Assembly: GCA_025449115.1 (NCBI GenBank)
Contig: JAHLKC010000161.1
Location: forward strand, 18,951-82,950
Direction of reading: 5' to 3'
Origin: Chytridium lagenaria
Lineage: Eukaryota; Chytridiomycota; Chytridiomycetes; Chytridiales; Chytridiaceae
DNA length: 64,000 nucleotides
A model generated the notes under the pieces. It saw nothing but the letters and a program-made list of their open reading frames with translations, had not been told where the DNA came from and ran no database searches. A program made the translations under genes and the position numbers. Below are positions 55,138 through 64,000 of the stretch, in pieces. Within the stretch, counting starts at the first letter, position 1; every line of letters begins with the position of its first letter.

Positions 55138-57547
55138 GTGAAATCCATGATACCCTCTGATGACGAAGATGCCGAGTCTTGGGGTTCTATCAATCTGCCG
55201 GATCTGGATTTTGAGCTGGAACCATTCAAGCAGCCTATCCAATGTACGAAGAGCTGTTCTGATTGCCATACAAAAGACGGTCGCATCCGGCTAATGCGGA
55301 AGGAAATTGAGGATCTTAAGGATGAACTTGCAAAGCTGGAATCAAGCCGGAAAGTGGTCTTGAAGTGCGCTGAATACTTCACCAAAGCGCAGGTCCAGAT
55401 ATCCAACGCCGTGACTAAGATGAATGAATCTGTCAAAGGAAGTTCTTCATCATTCATTGGGAAAAGTTCTTATGATTTTATGTACTAGTTTATTCTTATC
55501 ACATTCTAACTCATGCTAGCCAACCCTCCATCCCTTTGACACAGGTTTCAACTTTTGCAAAAACTGAGGATACCTCGTTTAATGAAGATATCTCAAGTAA
55601 GATTGACCAGGTAAAATATCTCCCATATCATAATGTGTACTGAAGTCTTAAAGGTTATGTCAATCGTAGAACGGCAAAGAATAACGTTAAGTTGAAAAAA
55701 TACGAGGCACCTACGTGGTCGGTTACTTTCCAATTCACCGTCGTCAGACCGCATTTGGAGAGACTGGTTGAATGGCCAAACATTCCTTATGGAACCATTC
55801 ATGACACCGTTAGGAAACTAATCAAAAAGTTTATTCAAGACGAGCGCAGCGCCTTCAATCTACCAACAACTGGGGAGGAATATGCTCACCATCTTTCCGC
55901 TTTAATGGTTCAATTGACGAATTTTGTGGCGGGTGAAAAAAAAAAGGTGTCCAACGAGAATAAACGAGTTGGAGGTGATGATCTGTTCGAAAAGAAGAAA
56001 GGCACGACACCGAGTGACGCCAATTTTACATTTGATGGAAATGTAAGGAACTTTTCAAATATTGTGGGAGCATTACATCTAAAAATATCAATTTACATTT
56101 TTATATCTCGAAGGCTTATAAAAGGTCCTCCTCCTCGACTACACCGTTCCCTTCCTTCCACCTTCGTCATTTAGATGAATCTAAATTGATGGATGATATA
56201 CCACATTTAGGTGAAGGGAGTCAAAGAAACCGTCAATCACGTAAGGAATTTTTCTTATGTTAAAACTGTTTTATTGGTTTACTTAAATTATATAACTTCC
56301 AGTTAGAAATGGAGTACTGCAGCAGGCTCGGCAAGTAATTAATGTTGACTTGTCAGCTGACGACGATGTGGACGATAAAGACACGGCAAATTCAACCAGA
56401 CTCCGATGGGGCAATGACACGTTCTCGCTTCCGGCACCCGAAAATCGTTCCGATTACACGGCTTTAACAGTGGAAAAGCGGTCAATTATGCTGGCTTCAG
56501 CGATCGAGGAATTGAGAGCGACCGTTATGAAGAAAAACAGCAACGTTAAGGATTTGAAGTACAGGTGGCAAAAGTTGTGATGCTAAGCCAGGGTAGTTTG
56601 AGCTTTAATTTTAGAGTATGTCTATTTTCCCTTTACTTTATCTCGAGAACGTAACCATTTATATTTCAAATCCGCTTTTTTTTAATAATTTCATTGCATT
56701 ATATTTATTTTTCTTTTCACAGGAAACTTTATATGAGTTTCGAACTTTGGTGAAGTCTTCCTGGATGGAAGCAAGTATGACATTTAATTTACGAGAGTCT
56801 TGGACGAAGTTCAAGCAAATGTTCTCGTCAAGATTTTTCAAAGTCTTCGCCGTGTTTTATATGTCAGCCTTTAATGAAATTAAAGTTGGAAGGGAAACTC
56901 AAATGGACGATATTTTGGTTAAGATAGGACAAGTTGATCATTTCGTCAATAATAACCTTGGTAATCAAAATTCTGGTGGAGATAATGAACAGGTATTATG
57001 AATATGGCACCGCTTTTGCTAATATTTGAAGGCACTTGAATACTTGATAAACATTCAGAACCCTGCCAGTATAATTTTAAGTACGGCGTATGTAGCGCTA
57101 GTCAAATTGGTCGGTGCGCAGTACATGCACGATGGCGACCATGAAGAACTTGATCGAAATATGAATGACGGTACTGAAGATAATGTAAGTGCACTAATCG
57201 TTGACAGATTACTCATTTTTAATCAGTTTCTTCACAAATTAAATGAGTTTGTTGTATCTCGGTTAGAAGACCGCGACCGCTCGCTCAATTTGGACAAAAT
57301 CGCTTTTCTTGGCTTTATTTTCACCATTTACAAGCCATCTAACCCAAACCCTTACATTCGAGCGGCAACCATTATTGCCGAAGCAGTGCGCCAACTGGTG
57401 TTGTCCGAAAATCGTTACGAGCATACCTTTTGGGATGTTCTCCGGCAGTATCGACCATGTATTTCGAATGATGTTAAGCTTCACGAAACATTGCAAAAGT
57501 TCCGCTTACCTGGCTTAACCGCTAATATTGGTATTTCCCCCTTATAA
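55138..57547 (+). CDS. Companion gene of the CACTA-like element, unknown
   Basis: From an ATG at 55,138 (MKSMIPSDDEDAESWGSINL; a second ATG is two codons on). Residues 45-110 contain CTKSCSDCHTKDGRI followed by a charged coiled coil (KEIEDLKDELAKLESSRKVV). Later exons: PTWSVTFQFTVVRPHLERLV (55,712), IHDTVRKLIKKFIQDERSAF, TALTVEKRSIMLASAIEELR (56,460), ETLYEFRTLVKSSWMEASMT (56,722), and the C-terminal block 57,026-57,547 (YLINIQNPASIILSTAYVAL ... GFIFTIYKPSNPNPYIRAAT). Likely introns begin at 55,612 and 56,041 (GTAAGG) among others. It lies 73 bases after the transposase stop in the same direction, so it probably belongs to the same element. I recognise no family. The exon structure is tentative. 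Confidence 0.5.
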
Positions 57548-57549
57548 TT

Positions 57550-58935
57550 TCAATAGCTCTTGTTGTTGACTCATTGCCTCCAAACAGAACTGCAAAACTC
57601 CGTTGAGGGTGCATATGGTGGATATCGCACCGCAGCTATCCCGCCACCGCCAGCATACGCCAACCGCTGACTCAACGTATTTCTCCATCATCCGAATTAA
57701 ATTCACTCTCAAGTGCTGCTTCGTCATCGAAAACGCCACAATTACCGCAACAGCCATTTACAGTCCACCCTCCCGCACAACAAGCAAGTATTCCTCGAAA
57801 TCAGTTTTTGCTGTCTGCCTCGTCTCCGCTTCAAATCTGCGCCTTTTGCCAAATGAACCTCCGTGGACACCGCAAAATGGGGCTGGACAACCCTACAATC
57901 ACCTATATTCTTTCCCGCAGCAACCGTCACAGATAGTCCATACCTCCTTCCCGCCGTCCTCATATCAATTGATTGCGCACCACCTCTCCACAACAGGTGC
58001 CACATCTGTCACAGCACCTCGTTCAACATCGCCTTCTCACCATGTTCAAGGAATGGTGCAGTGAATTATTTTATTTATGTGAACGACGCTAATTCTTTAA
58101 AGATTTCGCAGCATTCTCTTCTGAGCACACAAATATCCCATAGCACCTCCAATTCAACAGCAGCAACATGTTGTCAAGCCTTCGTCACAATCACCGGATA
58201 ATCCGGAAACTGTTGCGATGCCGCAAAGTTACCCGAATATCCAGCAGCAAACCGCCCAGCCTTGTGCATCTCAGAAACCAGATACTTTACATAATGGAGC
58301 TGTTCAAAAAATTCATACAGAAGGGTCACTGCAAGGTATTATGACTGAACATGCTCAATTCGGATTCTCTAAGCGTTTAAAAGGTTCACAAATCATGCAG
58401 GTCGATGAAACTGGAACTATCAACACAGTCAGGGCAACGGACAATAAGCATAAAGGTTTTATTTTCAAATTGATCTGTTTTAATGAAACACTGCCAGATC
58501 CATCATTCAGTCCGAAGATTAACGACGAGGGAGATGGAGAGGACAACACTGGTAACGGGGAAAAGGTTAATGTGGTGATGGAGTCAACTGAGGTACTGAA
58601 TGATGGGGAGGCCAATGGCTCTAAAGGAAGGAAGCGGAAAGCAACAAAAGCGGCAGATGTTGGAGATGGGACAGAACGGGGTAAAAGAGGTCGGGTAGAG
58701 GACGACGGGGAAAGTGAAACATGTTTTATGAGTATACAACTGAATAAATCCTCCCCAAATAACCTGGTATTTCCCTGTTATTTCCCTGTGATTTCCCGAA
58801 TTTTACACAAGATAACCTTAACGTCTACAATTATCCAGCGGGTTCCATGTGCTTTCTTGTCAAAAACCATCTCATTTCCAGGCCATTTCCAAAAACTGCA
58901 GCCAATAATTTATTTTTTTTTAAATTCTGATTTCT
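57550..58935 (+). pseudogene. Pro/Gln-rich, NLS-bearing remnant
   Basis: 57,600-58,200 codes Pro/Gln/Ser-rich sequence in shifting frames (PPPPAYANR, FTVHPPAQQASIPRNQFLLS, ICAFCQMNLRGHRKMG). The 58,218-58,937 frame has 239 residues: Gln/Pro-rich start, LKGSQIMQVDETGTINTVRA, acidic stretch, and a bipartite basic run GRKRKATKAADVGDGTERGK followed by RGRVE. It may be a third protein of the CACTA-like element or an independent nuclear protein gene. Not recognised. Confidence 0.3.
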
Positions 58936-58939
58936 GATT

Positions 58940-60050
58940 GGATGAAAATTAATTAATTGGCTGTTGTGATCACTGCCGGGAAATTGGGAGGAAATTTCGT
59001 GGAATTTAAAGGAATTTCAGAGGAATTGCCCAGTATCCATTCTTGAAAGATTCGCTGTGTATGTGTCAGGTAGCAAGTTCACAAAAAAACCCAAAAATTG
59101 TCAGAAATTTATAAATGCGACGTCGTACAAGCCTATGTTTTTGAACAAATCCACACTTTCATCCAAAAATGCCACCAAAAGCATATCTTGAAAATGTCCC
59201 CATTAAAAACTCAACGTGAAGATCTACCGATGCATACCCATATGTATTTTTTTCGAGCGCCAATTTTCGAACCCCCAAATAGTAACAATTAGTAAATTTT
59301 TACAGCCCATATCTTTTGACTCAGTGGGCAGTTTTGAAATTTTAAAATGTCGGGAGATAGCTCTCGTCAAGTGCTATCTATTAACGAGGAGATATTTATT
59401 ATCTGGGTCAACCCCAAGGACGAGATATCCCCGTAAATTTAAGTGAAATTTTTGTGATGACTCTTAGTGTCACGCACTGTATTAGATAAATAATTAATAT
59501 TTACAGTAATACAATTAGAATACAATTTCGCATTTGCGGAGCTCAGTTTAACATGTCACACATTAAGAGGCCGCATGCGATTAATAGCTTGGATGAAAGA
59601 GTCCAGACTTCTAATCAGTCAGACTCTGCCTGGACTCGGTAAAGACATATTAACCTTCATTCAATTCGGTTTAAACCAAATTTCTTTTTTATAATAAAAT
59701 GGAATCCGTCAAGCCTAACCTCCCCCAACCTCTTTTCTCATACATACGAATAATTACCCGTGCAAAATAAATAAATGGAATAAAACTACCACTAACAGCG
59801 TTATTTCTAACACTCTTTTGTTTTTAACACTACGCAACTTCCTACCTACTTGTTACCCACTCCACTTACTTTTTATACGCGAAGCATCGTTTACTCTCCT
59901 CCCATACAGCTGTCTGCCTACCTATTCAACAAAACAGGTGCAAACTACTTTCTAGTCAGTTCAAAATGAACTTACTTTCACCCGCAGCAGCCACCATTCT
60001 ACAACTCGTTCAAATTCAAAGCCAGTGAACTCAGTCACTTTAATCTGGAC
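58940..60050. other. Intergenic; no gene recognised
   Basis: Holds the right TA-flanked inverted end (59,455-59,479) and AT-rich sequence. The segment 59,245-59,275 (TCGAGCGCCAATTTTCG) resembles 40,172-40,195 inside the left end region, supporting a shared element. Confidence 0.4.
59455..59479. repeat. Right TA-flanked terminal inverted repeat
   Basis: TGATGACTCTTAGTGTCACG then CACTG, followed by TA. It is the reverse complement of 40,047-40,071 with one mismatch. Confidence 0.6.
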
Positions 60051-60058
60051 TATCAACC

Positions 60059-62740
60059 ATGCCCCGCACCTCTCGTCGGTCCACAAGAGTCTTTGGATCT
60101 CAAGGGGCTGACACAGCTCCATCAAAGCCCCTTCAACTCATTCATCAACACCTCGCTGACATGGACGCCATCCTCCACCACATCCCATCCTCCATCATCA
60201 TCGCCATCGCATCCGCACTCCTCTACGCTGCCATTTCAAGAGCCGCCGCTGAAACCGTAATCCTCGATTATGCCTCCTTCTGGCCAGCCAACGGCTTGTC
60301 GTAGGAGCATGGCTTCAACTCACTCTCCTCCAGAACGCCATCTTCCTCCCACTCGCTCTGATCTCCAACTTTTTGTTATGCATGGCGACAACCACATTGC
60401 TCACATCCACCCTCTTTGTGGTTGTCAATGCGACGGAATGCATTATTATCTATGTGTTGATCAAACGGTTTGCGCCTCAGTTTAAAGAATTGACGGATCA
60501 GAGATCGGCTATCGTCATCACCCTTTCGGCCATCATGGGATCCTTCATCGGAGGACTCCTTGGTGGAGGTGTCTCTGTCATCCAATTCTACAAATCCGAT
60601 GTCAAGAGGTACGGCGTTGAGCTCCTCAAGTGGTTCATTTCCGACTGCCTTGGACATGTTGCCGTGATCCCCTTTATGCTCAGCCTATCTTCCTGGAGGG
60701 AGACGTGGAGTCGCGTGCGTAAACATCCGGCAAAAGGTTTTCTTGCATTCGGTTGTCTCGCTGTCATTGCTGTTCTCGAAATGGCTCTCACAGCGCTCCC
60801 TGAAAAATACCTTCTTTTCCGTCCCAGAAACCATTCCTTACATCAGCCACATCTTTTCTTTCCCATGTGTTCTGTTGTGTGGACAATGTATTGGATCTAT
60901 CGGTTTCACCGCCGCAACCCTCTTCCTCGCCATCTCTGGTGTATGTGGAATCGTCTTTGTCACTGATAAAGGCTCCATCGACGTCCTCCTCTTTCGCTTC
61001 CAACTTCATTATCGTCGTCATGATCTCCAGTCTCTCCCTCATGGTCATTGACAAGGCACGACAAGAAGCTCTCGCGGACGCTTTGAAAGCCAACAACCAG
61101 AAATCCGCCTTCATGGCGTTCCTCTGTCATGAGCTTCGTAACCCCCTCCACGCCATCCTCAACATCAACGTCTTTCTCAAAGAAACACCACTCTCACCGG
61201 ATCAACGTCAACTTTTGCAAGCCATGTCGATCGCCAGCACCTACATGTCTCAAATCATCAACGACGTTCTGGATACATCGAAATTTGAGGCTGGGAACGT
61301 GACATTTGCGAGGGAGCCCGTGGACGTTGGTGGCATATTCCGGCAAGTTGCTCTTCAGACTCGAGAAGATTTGAGGACACGTCATGTTACCTTTGGAATG
61401 CACACTGGGACGATACCAAGATGTGAGGGGATGTTGTTTCATACGATGAAATGAGGTTTAAGCAGTTATTGAATAACCTTCTCGCACATGCTATTAAAGT
61501 GACGCCGCCGGGTGGACGGATTGATTGTGGGTTATGGTATGAAAACATCAGGACCGTTACAACGTTGCTGGGACGGCAGGGGACGACATGTACGATTTGC
61601 TTGGAGGTGACGGATTCGGGACCTGGGATCCCACCTGACGTTGCGGCCATCATTTTTAAACCGTTTCAGATGAGCGGATTAGAGACGTCGCAGGAGTACA
61701 GTGGGACGGTTAGGACTTGCCATTTGCAAGCAGATTGTGGAGTCGATGGGGGGGACGATTGTGGTGATGCCGAGGAGGGGTGGAGGGGATGGATCGAGTT
61801 TGTGGTCAAGATACCGTTGTTGATGTGTGGGGATGTTGAGGGTTCTGGGGAGACGACTGGTTCATGAGGAGGAGGGTGTTGAGATGGAGGTTGTGTCGGA
61901 GCAGGCCAAGAAACCACATACGGGGATTGGCGCGAGTCCAGGGTTCACACCGGAGACTCCGTGGTTGACGCAGCTGTGAATCGGGAACCGGTGCTTCCAT
62001 CTCCAAAGGGTTCTCCTCCACGTCTCCGTCTCCACTTCATGAACGTTCATTTCTCTCCACCCCTCATCCCGATCATGTTGTTGTTTCAATGGATGAGGAC
62101 ATAACGGAACTCGTGGATGCATCCAACACGCCAGAAAATCCACCACATCTGGAACGTGAGGTTGTGGTCATCGCGCCTCCTGGAAATATTCGATTCTCAC
62201 CTGACGTCAGCCCATGGGAACCTACACCCCAAAACCCTCAACCTACACAAACAGACGAGTCAAATCCCCTCCACGAAATCCTCATCCCCTCCTCGCCACA
62301 CCCCCCCACATCCCTCCCCATCTCACCCCCCTCTCCATCAGACAACCGCGCCATCCTCATCGTCGACGACTCCTCCATCAACCGCAAAATCCTCGTCCGT
62401 CTTCTCCGTCGCGCAGGGGTCACCCGTCTCATCGATGAATGCGTGAACGGGTTAGAAGCCGTCAAAGGTTCGTGATCAACCCGGATGCTATATTGGTGTT
62501 TCATGGACCTCCAAATGCCTGTCATGGATGGAACGGAGGCGACGAAATTGATTCGGGAGATTGAACGAGGACGGGTGGAGGGAGATGGATGCCGATTGTG
62601 GCGGTGACGGCGAGTTGTGTGGGAGGAATGTTGAAGATGGAGTTTGGGTTTACGGCGCTGGCGCCGAAACCGTTTTTGAAGGCGGACGCGGAGAGGATTT
62701 TGAGGGAGTTTGAGATGGGTGATTGGAGGTTGATCGTTAT
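60059..62740 (+). pseudogene. Hybrid sensor histidine kinase, multiply frameshifted
   Basis: Begins MPRTSRRSTRVFGSQGADTA. Several hydrophobic segments follow up to about 61,030 (IIIAIASALLYAAISRAAAE, FLLCMATTTLLTSTLFVVVN, IVITLSAIMGSFIGGLLGGG, GHVAVIPFMLSLS), an arrangement like MASE1-type sensors. The H-box is FMAFLCHELRNPLHAILNIN (61,110-61,170). ATPase boxes are DEMRFKQLLNNLLAHAIKV (61,446), VTDSGPGIPPD (61,607) and GLAICKQIVESMGG-like (61,715). The receiver has ILIVDDSSINRKILVRLLRR (62,352), FMDLQMPVMDGTEATKLIRE (62,499; phospho-acceptor Asp) and PIVAVTASC...LAPKPF. It would autophosphorylate on His and pass phosphate to Asp. Frames switch near 60,300, 60,815, 60,980, 61,440, 61,700, 61,780, 62,475 and 62,590, so it is a pseudogene or is heavily affected by indel error. 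Confidence 0.85.
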
Positions 62741-64000
62741 ATATTGTTGGTTTTTATCCTCGGGTTTTGATTTACACCCATTATATTTCCTTTATGTATA
62801 GTGTTTTTGTTTTTGTTTAAGTAAATATATATAAAATATTTTTATAATTATGATCGTCAGAGTGGAGTTATCTTTCAATGTCACAAAAGCGCACGGTAGA
62901 CGACAGTAGTGCAGGGGAGGTATTTGGAACTTTTAATTCAAAGCGCATGCATCACCATCAACGAGGGGCTTGTTTTTTTTTATGCGGAAGTTACCGGAGT
63001 TCGCTTTCTAAATGCGTTAGTGAATGGCAGAATTTCGCCACCGTAAGCAAAAGAACCCGTTCATTCACCAACAGTGTTTTTGCGACTCCGAATGACGCGA
63101 TATGTATGGGCTGGTAAAGTGTCGTTGCGAGACGAGAATAGAGGCTATTCTTTTAAAGGAGAGAAGTCAGTTTTTTCATGGTATGTCACAGGGTGCTATT
63201 TCTTTAAGAATTCATTCACGGTTTATTTTTTAAAAATACATTCTGTAGGTGATGAATGCAAAAGTCAAGCTGCTTGATTTCCAACAAACTTGCATTCGTT
63301 CACTTCAAAGCTTCCGCGACCCGAATCGTTCTAGACTTCATCTCGGTACACTCTAATCTAAGATTAGCCATTTTAAGAAACTAAAACGGGTGTCACTACT
63401 CAAATAGGAAGGTTTGGAATGTGAGTCATATCTCGGAACGTTTGGGCCTTTCGGGAGACATGGGTGGAACTTTGGGATTGGAATATTTACTTGAGGGTCC
63501 TTTCTTCTCTGCTTTTTTCCGACTGATGGAGGTAGAAAGTCGATCGCTTTTCGAGACCATCCATCATTCACCGTCTCGATGCATGGACGAAAGCTGCCGC
63601 AATTGGCGCCAAATTGCATACGTCAACCCTCTCCCGTCATCCTCCAAGACTGATTGATTCAAACCCCATCGCCAACCTACACTTTGGCCCCAGTTCATCG
63701 CTTGTTAGTGATAATTACTTTTAGAACATGACGGTGCTTTTAAAATCGATCGTGTTGGCGCTCCATCTCTGTATTGATTAAAAACAGTTGCGGCAGAGGC
63801 GGACTCGTTGCCCACTTTTTTACATGTTTTAGATGGAGGGGGTACCCCGAAGTAGATGTAAGACGTGAATTTTTTTTTTATGAGAAGCGTACAGCTGGAT
63901 TGTGATGGTACTTACAGACGCGGCTAATATATATATGATGGGCTGAGACAATGAAAACAAAAACCCAGCCAGGAAGGATGATATAGCACGTCGTCGCATG
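62741..64000. other. No gene recognised
   Basis: Short open stretches only (62,878-63,117; 63,421-63,657), none with a recognisable family. AT-rich run at 62,815-62,850, directly after the kinase, could serve as its 3' end signal. Confidence 0.35.

Noticed and set aside
1..64000. CRISPR array, bacterial operons, rRNA genes
   Set aside because: No regularly spaced repeats, no Shine-Dalgarno-led gene runs and no rRNA-like sequence were seen; introns and retroelements point to a eukaryote.

Overview
The window reads as a repeat-dense stretch of a fungal nuclear chromosome. Evidence: short GT-AG introns, a hybrid histidine kinase with a multi-spanning membrane N-terminus, Ty1/copia elements with a fungal-style gag, KDZ-type transposases, and a DDE transposase with the HCELNPIE motif. 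I cannot name the species; a zoosporic or other early-diverging fungus, or a basidiomycete, would all fit. Almost everything from 1 to about 59.5 kb is transposon, mostly broken. The only host-like gene I recognise is the histidine kinase at 60.06-62.74 kb, and its frame is broken repeatedly.

Layout. 0-1.8 kb: end of a repeat (1-26) and a decayed copy of the CACTA-like transposon seen again at 52 kb. 3.0-3.5 kb: two tRNA-like B-box fragments and a (GGAT)n array. 4.7-9.25 kb: a decayed non-LTR retrotransposon on the minus strand (endonuclease, reverse transcriptase, cysteine-rich tail). 9.26-13.04 kb: minus-strand copy (here G') of a transposase-like gene, interrupted by a solo LTR with a clear 5-bp target duplication. 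13.1-25.25 kb: three partial copies of one copia family (family 1). Two lie on the plus strand (C1, C2); one lies head to head on the minus strand (B) with its 5' LTR. A 940-bp solo LTR of a second family sits inside C2. 25.25-27.15 kb: 5' part of another copia family (F), remarkable for its density of ACGCGT. 27.2-32.66 kb: plus-strand copy (G) of the gene in G'. 32.68-39.59 kb: a KDZ element (H) with about 200-bp terminal inverted repeats, a frameshifted transposase, a second gene and a solo LTR. 40.46-47.33 kb: a nearly intact copia element (E) with almost identical 845/846-bp LTRs. 47.66-50.4 kb: a minus-strand DDE transposase. 51.85-57.55 kb: a CACTA-like transposase and an unrecognised companion gene. 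A matching inverted end pair of Tc1/mariner type, flanked by TA, lies at 40,047 and 59,479.

How the pieces relate. The nest records successive insertions: solo LTRs into G' and H with intact target duplications, a different LTR into C2, H next to the outer end of G, E inside a pair of TA-flanked inverted ends. No host operon or defence or metabolic cluster is visible. The most unusual signals are the ACGCGT enrichment in F, the swapped N-termini of G and G', the 1-base TATA loss between the two LTRs of E, the frameshift at the catalytic Glu motif of the KDZ transposase, and a general excess of 1-base homopolymer indels that may be biological decay or uncorrected sequencing error.
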